Positions 8,644 through 17,134 of a stretch of DNA of 64,000 nt are shown piece by piece. Each line of letters begins with the position of its first letter. Position 1 is the first letter of the stretch. Position numbers and translations under genes: made by a program. Source of the DNA: Paenibacillus antarcticus (GTDB taxonomy: Bacteria > Bacillota > Bacilli > Paenibacillales > Paenibacillaceae); contig NZ_LVJI01000002.1 of the NCBI RefSeq assembly GCF_001637225.1, positions 124,001 through 188,000 on the forward strand, written 5' to 3'. The notes beneath the pieces are model-generated. The model saw only the letters and a list, made by a program, of their open reading frames with translations, searched no databases and was not told the DNA's origin.

Positions 8644-9786
8644 ATGCAGAAATGGTATCAAATTTTCCATAAGAATACAGGACTAAGTCCTTATGTGTGG
8701 GTCGTCTTTTGTATCCTCCCTTTTTATTTCATATTTCGCGCGTCATCTTCTTATCAGATTGCTTCAGGCATTATCATGACGATCGTATTTCTGGGCTGTT
8801 ATGTGTTGTCGTTTGTAACAAAAGGGTGGCAGGTATACTTTTGGACAAGCGTACAGATAGTCATTTCAATAGGCATGACCTTGCTCTTTGGTTATGTTTA
8901 TTTTGCTATTTTCTTAGCTCTCTTTATCGGCAATATACAAAGTAAAGGGGGATTCATTACACTGTATTGCATTCACCTGGTCACGACATTTATTAGTATT
9001 AATTATGGATTTGTCTCGCAAAACCCACTGTTTATTACACAGTTTCCATTTATCATTATGAGTCTAATTGGGGTTATTCTTCTACCTGTAAATACCTATA
9101 ATCGAAACAAAAGTGATAGGTTACAAGGTCAACTTGAGGATGCGAATAAACGCATCTCTGAACTCGTAAAGCTGGAAGAGAGGCAAAGAATTGCGCGTGA
9201 TTTACATGATACATTGGGGCAGAAGCTTTCTCTTATTGGATTAAAGAGCGATCTAGCTAGCAAATTAATGACTAAGAATATTACGCAGGCCCAAGTGGAA
9301 ATTAATGATGTCCGTCAAACAGCAAGAAGTGCTTTAAAGGAAGTCCGCGAAATGGTTACTGAAATGCGAGGAACAAGAATTGAAGACGAGATTTATCGTG
9401 TCAGTCAGATTCTAAAGGCAGCTGAAATTGAGTGCAGTATTGAAGGGGATCCTAAATTAAGATATGCCTCTTTACTTACGGAAAATGTACTTAGTATGTG
9501 CCTTAAGGAAGCGGTCACTAATGTAGTGAAACATAGTGAAGCTACCTCATGTACCATTCGTATTGAATCATCGCGAACAGACCTGGTTATCGAAGTGCGT
9601 GATAACGGTGTCGGCATCGGTATGGATGAAGGAAATCATTGCTTTAGAGGGAATGGACTAAGGGGTATGATGGAACGGCTTGAATTTGTGAATGGAACGC
9701 TAGAAATCGTATCGGATAATGGGACACAACTTGTTATTACGGTACCGAACAATATCAAGAAGCCGGAAAGGGAGACGGTGTTATGA
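8644..9786 (+). CDS. desK: Membrane-fluidity sensor histidine kinase
   Basis: 380 residues from ATG 8644, chosen because GAGGGTGAG sits 5 bases upstream; an in-frame GTG at 8614 lacks a ribosome site. Five predicted membrane helices (about 12-155) form the thermosensor. A coiled linker (about 155-180) leads into a HisKA_3 dimerisation domain with ERQRIARDLHDTLGQ, phospho-acceptor His188, and a C-terminal HATPase domain (DNGVGIG, GNGLRGMMERLEF). The N-terminus and kinase core closely resemble B. subtilis DesK. In the cold it phosphorylates DesR; in fluid membranes it acts as a phosphatase. The stop overlaps desR (ATGA). Confidence 0.95.
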   Translation: MQKWYQIFHKNTGLSPYVWVVFCILPFYFIFRASSSYQIASGIIMTIVFLGCYVLSFVTKGWQVYFWTSVQIVISIGMTLLFGYVYFAIFLALFIGNIQSKGGFITLYCIHLVTTFISINYGFVSQNPLFITQFPFIIMSLIGVILLPVNTYNRNKSDRLQGQLEDANKRISELVKLEERQRIARDLHDTLGQKLSLIGLKSDLASKLMTKNITQAQVEINDVRQTARSALKEVREMVTEMRGTRIEDEIYRVSQILKAAEIECSIEGDPKLRYASLLTENVLSMCLKEAVTNVVKHSEATSCTIRIESSRTDLVIEVRDNGVGIGMDEGNHCFRGNGLRGMMERLEFVNGTLEIVSDNGTQLVITVPNNIKKPERETVL

Positions 9787-10382
9787 TTCGTATAGTCATT
9801 GCTGAAGACCAACGGATGCTTCTAGGTGCTCTTGCTTCCCTGCTTGATTTGGAAGATGATATGACGGTGGTTGGAAGAGCAAGTAATGGTGAAGAAGCCG
9901 TAGCTATGGTTCACCTACATCAACCCGATATTTGTATTATGGATATTGAGATGCCGGCGAAGAGTGGTCTGGATGCAGCGGAGGAATTGAAGGCATTTAA
10001 CTGCAAAGTCATCATTCTAACTACTTTTGCTAGACCTGGATATTTCGAACGTGCGTTAAAAGCGGGTGTAAGTAGCTATATGTTGAAAGACAGCCCTAGC
10101 GAGGAGCTTGCGAGTTGTATTCGCAGTGTAATGGCAGGGCGACGTATCTATGCACCAGAGCTTGTAGATGGTGCATACAGTCAAGAGAGTCCGTTAACAG
10201 AACGGGAGAAAGAAGTTCTACAAATGATTGCCGACGGTAAGAATACGAAGGAAATTGCAGCAACCTTGTATATAACGACGGGGACCGTACGTAATTACAT
10301 TTCCGTTATTCTCGATAAGCTCGACGTAACTAACCGAATCGAAGCCATCACACGTTTTAAGGAAAAAGGTTGGTTTAAGTAA
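9783..10382 (+). CDS. desR: NarL/FixJ-type response regulator of des
   Basis: 199 residues: receiver domain with acidic pocket E8-D9 and phospho-acceptor D54 (CIMDIEMP), then a LuxR-type helix-turn-helix (LTEREKEVLQMIADG through GTVRNYISVIL) at about 135-190. It is close to B. subtilis DesR along its length, including the LTTFARPGYF and LLKDSPSEELA-like stretches. Four-base overlap with desK implies coupled translation. It should activate the des promoter at 7385-7450. Confidence 0.95.
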   Translation: MIRIVIAEDQRMLLGALASLLDLEDDMTVVGRASNGEEAVAMVHLHQPDICIMDIEMPAKSGLDAAEELKAFNCKVIILTTFARPGYFERALKAGVSSYMLKDSPSEELASCIRSVMAGRRIYAPELVDGAYSQESPLTEREKEVLQMIADGKNTKEIAATLYITTGTVRNYISVILDKLDVTNRIEAITRFKEKGWFK

Positions 10383-10415
10383 ACCCAAGTGGACAGTCAC
10401 TTGGGTTTATTTTTA
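10381..10415 (+). terminator. Terminator of des-desK-desR
   Basis: AAACCCAAGTG pairs perfectly with CACTTGGGTTT (10381-10391 with 10398-10408), followed by a T-rich tail. The stem begins inside the desR stop codon. Confidence 0.85.
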
Positions 10416-10431
10416 TTTATTTAACATGTAA

Positions 10432-10465
10432 CAAAAAAAGGAACCCACAGCAACGGGCTGTGGGT
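10432..10465 (-). terminator. Leftward-facing terminator with no leftward gene
   Basis: ACCCACAGC (10443-10451) pairs with GCTGTGGGT (10457-10465). The A-run lies on the left (10432-10438), so it terminates transcripts from the right on the minus strand. No convincing minus-strand gene ends here. It may serve as a backstop or close an unannotated leftward RNA. Confidence 0.5.
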
Positions 10466-10803
10466 CTTACATATATATCATCTAAAAGGGGTAACTTCAT
10501 TGTACCTCCGTTACATTAATGATAGATGAAAATTAGATTGCAGGAAGATTACAATTAATCGACATTATATTACATAAGTGATGATAGGGAGCAACTGCTT
10601 CCCGTTCGGAGTTACCATAATCCCGAATGAAGTAACAGTAAAGTAAAATATTACAATAATAGTCGATGAATAGGAATGCGCTATGCTAATATAGAATAGG
10701 TATATGGGTAATAAAGGATTTTTATAGAAGATTATAGTGGGTGGAAGTTGGATCAACCTGTATAATCTGTAATCTAAAAATTTAGAAAATGGGGAATGTA
10801 AAA

Positions 10804-11253
10804 GTGGAAAGAGGCGGAATTGTATTACCAGTACTAGGATCGCTAATAGCTGCAATTATTGGTGGAGCGATCTGGGCAACAATAGCGGTGTTAACAGATT
10901 ATGAATTAGGACTTATAGCTTGGGGTATCGGAGGATTAGCAGGATATGCAGTAGTATTATTCGCGAAAGGTCAGACTACCCAGATTCATCAAATCATTGC
11001 AGTCATCGCTAGTTTGATCGGAATTTTACTTGGTAAGTATTTTCTTTTTAGTTACATAATAAATGATGGATTTGAGGGTATGTTCAACAGTGACATCATT
11101 ACGTTATTCCAAGAGAATATCACTGAGTTTTTCGGTGGAATGGATATCGTTTTTGTCCTGTTCGCAGTATTAACAGCTTGGAAATTACCAAGAACAATGT
11201 CGAAGAAAATGAATCAACCCTCAGAGACGCAACCACAATCACCTGCACTATAA
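10804..11253 (+). CDS. Small integral membrane protein, unknown function
   Basis: 149 residues from GTG 10804, preferred because GGGGA lies 8 bases upstream; ATG 10789 is in frame but has no ribosome site. Four hydrophobic segments are visible (about 5-30, 35-50, 60-80 and 115-130), with the tail basic and cytoplasmic-looking. A TATAAT box at 10761-10766 sits just upstream. The 420-base gap from desR contains two hairpins and this promoter. No family was recognised. Confidence 0.7.
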   Translation: MERGGIVLPVLGSLIAAIIGGAIWATIAVLTDYELGLIAWGIGGLAGYAVVLFAKGQTTQIHQIIAVIASLIGILLGKYFLFSYIINDGFEGMFNSDIITLFQENITEFFGGMDIVFVLFAVLTAWKLPRTMSKKMNQPSETQPQSPAL

Positions 11254-11287
11254 ATGATATATTATTGAATTGAAATGTTAGTACCTC

Positions 11288-11325
11288 AATCCGGTCATGC
11301 TCACTCCTGAGTGTGGCCGGATTTG
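11288..11325 (+). terminator. Terminator after the membrane protein gene
   Basis: AATCCGGTCATGCTC pairs with GAGTGTGGCCGGATT (a few G-T or mismatched pairs), followed by a short T tract. Confidence 0.6.
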
Positions 11326-11412
11326 TGCGTTAGGTTCTGAAATTGGACATGAAGAATCGATAATGAGAGAATGTATACTACAAAGATCACAAGAGAGGGA
11401 TGAGCTTAAATT

Positions 11413-12399
11413 ATGATACGATTCGCTATTATTGGGACGAACTGGATCACAGAACGTTTCCTTCAAGCGGCGCAGGAGACAGAGCAATTTGTTCTAACAG
11501 CGGTATACTCCCGCACGGAAGAGAAGGGCAAGAATTTTGCTGCTAAATATAATAATCCAAAGGTATTCACCGATCTAGAAGAAATGGCTTCGAGTGATCA
11601 ATTTGATGCAGTGTATATTGCCAGCCCGAATTCATTCCATGCGGAGCAAGCGATACTGTGTATGAAACATGGAAAGCACGTCCTATGTGAGAAACCAATG
11701 GCCTCCAATGCAACGGAAATGCAAGAAATGATTAACGTAGCGAAGGATAATGATGTGTTGTTGATGGAAGCACTGAAATCTACACTTATGCCTAACTTCA
11801 AGATTATGAAGGATAATTTATATAAAATAGGTCAGGTTCGGCGTTATTTTGCAGGTTATTGCCAATATTCATCACGATATGATGCATATAAGCAAGGTAA
11901 TATTCTGAATGCCTTTAATCCGATCTATTCTAACGGATCATTAATGGACTTAGGTATCTACTGTATCTATCCGATGGTAGCGTTATTTGGTAAGCCTGAT
12001 GCTGTCCATGCTGTGGGTGTGATGTTATCCTCAGGCGTAGATGGCGAAGGAAGTATGGTGATGAAATACAAGGACATGGATGCTGTAGTGATGCATTCTA
12101 AGATCACCGATTCCTATTTGCCTGCTGAGATTCAAGGGGAGAATGGCACAATGGTTATTGATAAGATAAGTCAGCCGTACGATGTGAAAATTCACTATAG
12201 AGACGGTACGATTGAAGATATATCTCAACCTCAACTACATGAATCGATGTATTATGAAATTCAGGAATTTATAAGATTGCTTGCGAATGGTGAGCGTGAT
12301 GGATCTATTAATTCGTTAGCAACATCATTAGCGGTTGCGCAAGTGATGGAGGATGCTAGACGTCAGATCGGACTTCAGTATCCAGCGGATCTAACCTAA
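11413..12399 (+). CDS. Gfo/Idh/MocA-family NAD(P)-dependent oxidoreductase
   Basis: 328 residues. The N-terminal Rossmann fold starts FAIIGTNWIT (glycines of the dinucleotide loop partly replaced), followed by VYIASPNSFHAEQA and the catalytic-site motif CEKPMA near residue 97. The C-terminal alpha/beta domain (about 125-325) carries the substrate site, with MDLGIYCIYPMVALFG typical of the family. Members oxidise or reduce sugars, inositols or trans-dihydrodiols; the substrate here is not deducible. The next ORF starts one base after its stop, so the two are probably co-transcribed. Confidence 0.9.
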   Translation: MIRFAIIGTNWITERFLQAAQETEQFVLTAVYSRTEEKGKNFAAKYNNPKVFTDLEEMASSDQFDAVYIASPNSFHAEQAILCMKHGKHVLCEKPMASNATEMQEMINVAKDNDVLLMEALKSTLMPNFKIMKDNLYKIGQVRRYFAGYCQYSSRYDAYKQGNILNAFNPIYSNGSLMDLGIYCIYPMVALFGKPDAVHAVGVMLSSGVDGEGSMVMKYKDMDAVVMHSKITDSYLPAEIQGENGTMVIDKISQPYDVKIHYRDGTIEDISQPQLHESMYYEIQEFIRLLANGERDGSINSLATSLAVAQVMEDARRQIGLQYPADLT

Positions 12400-12400
12400 T

Positions 12401-12916
12401 ATGTATGATCCTACGGTATATGAGAATTTAAAGGTTGCCTTTGAGAATACGTTATATGACTTGGATAATCTAGATGGAACAATTCATATCACGAATCGGA
12501 TGGACCGAATGGAAATGTCGGTCATGTCACGAGAATTCGCTATTCAGTTCGTACTAGCTGAACATAGGGAGATTTCGGCTGAGATTGCACTAGAGGCGTC
12601 ACTCCAAGATTTAGCAGCTGAAATACTTGAACTACCCGGAGAGAATCCGGCATGTGCCTTACGTTTGCGATTTGTTATGGAGATGGAGAATGTGGAGACA
12701 CAGTGTGATCAAATCGCCCAGTTGCTTCCTCAGATCTGGGAGTCTTCGATAGCCCCGACACAAACCTTAAGTTATGTGTATGGACAAGAGCGTATGCTCT
12801 ACACGAATACGATTGAAGTAAGGTTCCAACGTAAAATAAATGAGGACCAAATGGAGGATGTTCCTGAGGTCGTCGATCATGTTATTCAGACACTTATAGG
12901 TTTGAATGAACTTTAA
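12401..12916 (+). CDS. Conserved-looking hypothetical protein (171 aa)
   Basis: Not recognised. An acidic, soluble protein with mixed alpha/beta character and no signal peptide or membrane segment. ATG follows the oxidoreductase stop after one base, and a strong hairpin closes the pair, which supports a real two-gene unit. No catalytic motif is visible. Confidence 0.75.
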   Translation: MYDPTVYENLKVAFENTLYDLDNLDGTIHITNRMDRMEMSVMSREFAIQFVLAEHREISAEIALEASLQDLAAEILELPGENPACALRLRFVMEMENVETQCDQIAQLLPQIWESSIAPTQTLSYVYGQERMLYTNTIEVRFQRKINEDQMEDVPEVVDHVIQTLIGLNEL

Positions 12917-12924
12917 TTATAGAC

Positions 12925-12975
12925 AAATAGCCCTTGACTAGACAGGAATAGTTGGTGTCTACTCAAGGGCTATTT
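12925..12975 (+). terminator. Terminator of the oxidoreductase operon
   Basis: A long hairpin: AAATAGCCCTTGA...AGACA pairs with TGTCT...TCAAGGGCTATTT around an 11-base loop. The T tail is weak. From here to 13198 I see nothing gene-like. Confidence 0.7.
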
Positions 12976-13198
12976 GATGTGAAATAATCTCAGTTGGATC
13001 GAAATTCCCATATGGAACATGTGAATATTCAGATTGGTGTTCACAGTAATGATAATGATCGCATGAAATTTCAGAATTATGCCCCAAGGTAGGGAACGTC
13101 ATACTATGAATCAAAGCTCAAAGAACTCTGGAATGGCTTGATAGCTATCCCAGAATTTTAGAATTTAGATTCATGGCTTACAAATATTTTCCTAGTGA

Positions 13199-13585
13199 TT
13201 ACTGTTTGACAACGACCATATCACAAGGGAAAATGCCAGTACGTTGGATTTCTCGAACTTGAGCTTCGCTGAGTCTAGATCCTACGAGAATAAAGGAAGA
13301 GGTCACATTATTAAAGTTGAACCTGCTTAAGTTAGCGACATTTGTTCTCCCACGAAATATACGAAAAGAACCTTGAAAGTTGTTACGAGAGAACAGAACA
13401 AGTGTTACGGCTGAAGGAAATAATACATTTCTAAGTCTGAAACTGGTCAGTAGGTTATTGAATCGAAATGCTCCTAGATTCCTAACGGCGATCCCTCCGC
13501 GTCTAAATGAGAGACGTCTGCCTGTAAAGTTCGCTCCTGAGAACATAGTGAGGCGAACACCATTATTGAAGAAATTCCCTTGCAT
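13199..13585 (-). CDS. Beta/gamma-crystallin-fold protein, probable calcium binder
   Basis: 128 residues from ATG 13585, which has AAGGAG 8 bases upstream; a GTG three codons earlier overlaps that site. Two Greek-key motifs follow one another (about 8-50 and 58-97), each with the pattern [aromatic]-x-NF-x-G-...-R-x-L. Each ends in the calcium clamp (N/D)(N/D)xx(S/T)S: NNLLTS and NNVTSS. So it is a single two-motif beta-gamma-crystallin domain with both calcium sites intact. A 30-residue tail follows. No signal peptide is seen. The protein is strikingly rich in Arg, Asn and Phe and poor in Glu/Asp. Related microbial proteins are calcium-stabilised and sometimes linked to stress or sporulation. 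Confidence 0.75.
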   Translation of the reverse strand: MQGNFFNNGVRLTMFSGANFTGRRLSFRRGGIAVRNLGAFRFNNLLTSFRLRNVLFPSAVTLVLFSRNNFQGSFRIFRGRTNVANLSRFNFNNVTSSFILVGSRLSEAQVREIQRTGIFPCDMVVVKQ

Positions 13586-13706
13586 TAATATCACTCCTTA
13601 GTATGAGATGATAACAATGTATGAGAGAGTTGTAGGTTAGGATTAGACTTAACGGCTTAAATTATGTTTGTTTTTTGTTAGAAAAGAGGATAGGTAAGCA
13701 AGACAA

Positions 13707-13763
13707 ATGAGGATGATTCGTTGAAGACCGATTTAGAATCGGTATAGAACGAATCATCCTCAT
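13707..13763 (-). terminator. Long perfect hairpin downstream of mscL
   Basis: A 16-base perfect stem (13707-13722 with 13748-13763) encloses a second perfect 7-base stem (13727-13733 with 13737-13743, loop TAG), separated by a symmetric internal loop. On the minus strand it directly follows mscL and is followed by ATTTGTCTT, a weak U-rich tail. It probably terminates mscL but is longer and more ordered than usual. Confidence 0.6.
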
Positions 13764-13776
13764 TGAATGAGATCAT

Positions 13777-14175
13777 CTAGTTATCTGTACTTTGGTTTTG
13801 TTGTTTCAATAAGTCGCGAATTTCAGTAAGTAATACTTCTTCATTAGAAGGTAGTAGGGGGAGAGTCGGTTGGGCTTCTTCTTTGCGTTTGAATCGGCTC
13901 AACAATTTAATGAATAAGAAGATAGAGAACGAGACAATAATGAAATCAACGACGGACTGTATGAAAATACCGTATTTTAAAACAGCATCCCCTTCACCTA
14001 ATGGGAGTTCTAATCCTGAAAAGTTCTTTCCTCCAGGAAGCAAGCCGATTAATGGCATAAGCAGGTCATTTACCAATGAGGTTACAATTTTACCAAAGGC
14101 AGCTCCGATGATCACTGCAACCGCTAGATCCATTACATTACCTTTGAGTGCGAAAGCTTTGAATTCTTTTAACAC
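13777..14175 (-). CDS. mscL: Large-conductance mechanosensitive channel
   Basis: About 132 residues. Amphipathic N-terminal helix [23 protein letters not shown], the pore helix M1 with the conserved glycine/alanine packing face, an extracellular loop, M2 (about 70-95), and a C-terminal coiled helix ending EIRDLLKQQ. MscL pentamers open as emergency valves during hypo-osmotic shock. The start is ambiguous: GTG 14175 gives the usual family N-terminus, while GTG 14187 adds four residues but has its AAGGGA only one base away. Confidence 0.93.
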   Translation of the reverse strand: MLKEFKAFALKGNVMDLAVAVIIGAAFGKIVTSLVNDLLMPLIGLLPGGKNFSGLELPLGEGDAVLKYGIFIQSVVDFIIVSFSIFLFIKLLSRFKRKEEAQPTLPLLPSNEEVLLTEIRDLLKQQNQSTDN

Positions 14176-14267
14176 AAACGATGTCACATCCCTTAAATAC
14201 TAAATATTTGAATGAATTATATCAAAATTAGGTAGTTGCTACAAGATAAGGATATGTAGAATAGAGT

Positions 14268-14324
14268 TTGTTTTTCATAGATATAGCGATATACTTATTA
14301 AAAGTATGTTACTTAAATTAAGTA
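14268..14324 (+). promoter_or_regulatory. Promoter with two TACT-N7-AGTA operators
   Basis: TTGTTT at 14268-14273 and TATACT at 14290-14295, 16 bases apart, form the promoter. Two perfect TACT-N7-AGTA dyads follow at 14292-14306 and 14310-14324, 18 bases centre to centre; the first overlaps the -10 box. This is the consensus of the B. subtilis DUF24/HxlR-family repressors YodB and CatR, which sense quinones and diamide through a cysteine. Their placement over the -10 and start region fits repression of the dioxygenase gene. Confidence 0.7.
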
Positions 14325-14367
14325 TGTATTTAATTGTAAGATACAGATTATGAAAGGATGTCATTTC

Positions 14368-15339
14368 ATGAACGTAAAGGGAATTCATCATTTGTCTGCA
14401 ATGACAGGTGGCATAACAGTAAACTATCAATTTTATACAGAGGTATTAGGAATGCGCCTCATCAAAAAAACAGTGAACCAAGATGACACCTCAGTCTACC
14501 ATTTGTTCTATGGAGATGAACGAGGGAATGCTGGAACAGAACTAACATTCTTTGATTTCCCTGGTATCAGGCAGAATCAGAAAGGTGTGAGTAGTATCTC
14601 AGGCACGTCGCTACATGTTCGTAATGATGCAGCTCTAGCGTATTGGATTGAACGATTTACGGAGCATGACGTGACGCATTCACCAGTGATACCTTATGCT
14701 GGTCGTAACGTGATTTTCTTCGAAGATCCAGAGGGCCAAGAGCTTGCGCTTGTGTCGGATGAGACCAATTCGGGTGTACCAGGTGGAACGCCTTGGGAAC
14801 ATAGCCCGGTTCCTGCACAGTACGGAATTATTGGGTTAGGACCCGTGAAGCTAACTGTTCGTAAGCCTGAATCTACTCTTGCAGCATTGAGACTCATGGG
14901 ATTTACAGAGAAGTCTCGTATTCCAGCACTTGTAGCCGGTCAAGAGGACATTATTATCATGCAAGTAGCGGAAGGTGGATCAGGTGGAGAAGTGCAAGTT
15001 GAACCACGAGACGATCTAGCCATAGCTCGTCTTGGTAAGGGTGGCGTTCATCACGTCGCATTCCGTATTGAAGATGAAGAGGAATTACTAGCTTGGATAG
15101 AAGTGCTTAATAGAGAAGGGCTGCAGAATTCTGGATTCGTAGATAGATACTATTTCCGATCTCTCTACTTCCGCGAACCCAACGGTATCCTATTTGAGCT
15201 CGCAACCGATGGTCCAGGATTTGATACGGATGAACCTTTTGAAACCTTAGGTGAATCACTTGCTCTTCCGCGATTCCTTGAACATCAACGTGAATCGATC
15301 GAAGATCACTTGAGACCTTTGGTAACGAAAAGAGATTAA
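14368..15339 (+). CDS. Ring-cleaving dioxygenase of the VOC (glyoxalase) superfamily, MhqO/MhqA-like
   Basis: 323 residues from ATG 14368, chosen because AAAGGATG lies 7 bases upstream; ATG 14350 overlaps no ribosome site. Two VOC modules (about 1-125 and 150-300): KGIHHLSAMTGG opens the first, GGVHHVAFRI the second, with FREPNGILFELATD supplying the usual metal-ligand glutamate region. Such proteins in Bacillus degrade or detoxify catechols and hydroquinones during quinone stress. The two quinone-repressor-type operators upstream agree with that role. It converges with the DUF2254 gene, 16 bases apart. Confidence 0.88.
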   Translation: MNVKGIHHLSAMTGGITVNYQFYTEVLGMRLIKKTVNQDDTSVYHLFYGDERGNAGTELTFFDFPGIRQNQKGVSSISGTSLHVRNDAALAYWIERFTEHDVTHSPVIPYAGRNVIFFEDPEGQELALVSDETNSGVPGGTPWEHSPVPAQYGIIGLGPVKLTVRKPESTLAALRLMGFTEKSRIPALVAGQEDIIIMQVAEGGSGGEVQVEPRDDLAIARLGKGGVHHVAFRIEDEEELLAWIEVLNREGLQNSGFVDRYYFRSLYFREPNGILFELATDGPGFDTDEPFETLGESLALPRFLEHQRESIEDHLRPLVTKRD

Positions 15340-15355
15340 TGAAGATCATTCAACT

Positions 15356-16717
15356 TCATTTCTTTAGAAACTTATCGTAATTTATTAGATTGTCGGTGGT
15401 AGTGGCTAAGTTACGCAGTGCAGAGTAGAATTGTTGGCTATCTTGTTCGAAAAGAAAAAGATTCTCAAAACCTTGTGCGGTGTGTATGGCAAAGTCCCAT
15501 ACCGCTTCATAATCTCGTGGATTAAGTGATTTGGCCATGAGATCCAATACTTTCAAAATATCGGTTGAAACAATGACGTTGTCTTTGGCATAGTGCCTAA
15601 TATAACCTAATCCATGATATAAATAGTGATTGAAATCTATTTCTTGTAAAATGATTCGAAGGTTATTCTTATCATCTACTAAATAATGAGAGAAATCCGT
15701 TATTTGTGAAATAGAGACAAGCACCTCTCCCACTTGGTAAATCGCAGTAGTTGCTGTCTTAGGATCATAATTACCAAGCGCCCGTATCGCAACCTCAACT
15801 AGCTTATTAATGCTGAATTCAATGTCTTGAACCTCAGTTTGTTTCTTTCTAATACTAAAAAATTCCAAATACTTATCTTCGTCCAGGTTATTCCCATGCT
15901 TGTTCCAATAGGTTAGGAGTGGCGTAGTCTCAAAGACATAGCAACCTATGGTGTACTCTAGCTTAATGACAATATCATCTTTTTGAGCTTCTTGGATCAT
16001 CGTGATAAAGTCTACGAGTTGAATATATCCTGGTCTTCCTGCTTGAATCGGAGTTCCCTTTCCTTGTCTGATGTGTGCATCTGTGTCATTGAAGTCCTCT
16101 ACTTTATATTGATCAAGTTCATTTTTCATCGTGCTTTGCACAATACCCAAAGCTTCCTTCTTCATGTCATCCGTCATTTCATTAACTTGTAACCACGCCA
16201 CGGCATGGTTAATGAAAAATATAAAAGCGCCCATTGAAAACATGGCTAAAAAAGTAGCTACAAGAGGAACTGCAAAGTAATATTCGGTAATTCTCTTATT
16301 AAGGAAGAGAAAGGATAATAGCACGTAGACAAAGCTACCTGTAAAAATCCCTAACACGCGTTGTGTCGCTTTGCTTGCAATGAAATTTTTGAGCATCCGA
16401 GGAGAAAACTGTCCAGAAAAGGTCGTGAAAACAACTAAAACTAAGTTGAATGTGAATATCGTGAGTGATAAAATTCCTGCAGTAAGCGTGCTTACAAGAG
16501 TACGGGTCAGATCATAATCTACGGCAAAATAGGATCTGAATCTATCCCCCAGGTCATAGTTGAAATCACCAAAAAAGGCAGTGCATAATAAAAGAAGTGA
16601 AAAAAAGACGTAGAGAACAGGGGTAAACCATAAGTTAGACCTGAACTGATGAGATAACTCCCTCTCTGACATTCTCATGTATTTTTTTAAATATTTATCA
16701 AGAAGATACGTTCTCAT
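15356..16717 (-). CDS. DUF2254 membrane protein
   Basis: 453 residues matching the DUF2254 layout. Four hydrophobic segments lie in the first 190 residues (about 32-50, 78-100, 120-140 and 150-172), with SLTIFTFNLVLVVFTTFSGQFSPRML between the second and third. A long soluble C-terminal domain follows. The function of the family is not established. ATG 16717 has AAGGGA ten bases upstream. Single leftward gene. Confidence 0.85.
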   Translation of the reverse strand: MRTYLLDKYLKKYMRMSERELSHQFRSNLWFTPVLYVFFSLLLLCTAFFGDFNYDLGDRFRSYFAVDYDLTRTLVSTLTAGILSLTIFTFNLVLVVFTTFSGQFSPRMLKNFIASKATQRVLGIFTGSFVYVLLSFLFLNKRITEYYFAVPLVATFLAMFSMGAFIFFINHAVAWLQVNEMTDDMKKEALGIVQSTMKNELDQYKVEDFNDTDAHIRQGKGTPIQAGRPGYIQLVDFITMIQEAQKDDIVIKLEYTIGCYVFETTPLLTYWNKHGNNLDEDKYLEFFSIRKKQTEVQDIEFSINKLVEVAIRALGNYDPKTATTAIYQVGEVLVSISQITDFSHYLVDDKNNLRIILQEIDFNHYLYHGLGYIRHYAKDNVIVSTDILKVLDLMAKSLNPRDYEAVWDFAIHTAQGFENLFLFEQDSQQFYSALRNLATTTDNLINYDKFLKK

Positions 16718-16936
16718 CTATTTCAATGTCCCTTCTAATCGTCATTATTGTTGTTTAGATAGTATAGATAAAGTGATTTCCTAATTCCTCTATACCTTAG
16801 CCCTTAACAATCAAATCAAAACATGTAATAAATGTCTGGAAGAGTAAGAGGACATTAACTATTTGTTGGTATAGCCTTTTAAAAAAAAGCGGATGTGAAG
16901 AAATTCATTTATCTGTAAATTTATAAATAAAAACTA

Positions 16937-17045
16937 TGGTATACTAACTTCTGCATGTCATTACCTAGAACCGTGATAGAAATGAAGTATGAAGTGTGGT
17001 TATGACTGCTCGCTTAGATGATATGTCTAGCGAGCCTTATTTTTG
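16937..17045 (+). promoter_or_regulatory. Leader with extended -10 promoter and intrinsic terminator ahead of the methionine-type ABC operon
   Basis: TGGTATACT (16937-16945) is an extended -10 promoter. About 60 bases into the transcript, GCTCGCTTAGA pairs with TCTAGCGAGC (17008-17018 with 17026-17035), followed by TTATTTTTG. The arrangement looks like a transcription attenuator or a short RNA of about 95 bases. Neither S-box (SAM) nor T-box core motifs are present. The rest of the 417-base gap (16718-16936, 17046-17134) shows no gene. Confidence 0.45.
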
Positions 17046-17134
17046 TCTAGACTTACATGAGTTATATATTCGTTCATGAATGGTGTGGATAATGACTAGA
17101 TGAATGAATCCCTACATAAAGGAGGGGAATCTTG

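Noticed and set aside
10565..10855. Minus-strand hydrophobic ORF of 96 codons
   Set aside because: It has no ribosome site and is antisense to the promoter and N-terminal membrane helix of the rightward gene, which explains its composition.
16946..17134. SAM (S-box) or T-box riboswitch ahead of the methionine-type importer
   Set aside because: Neither the S-box GGUGGAGGGA/kink-turn core nor the T-box GGGUGGNACC core is present.
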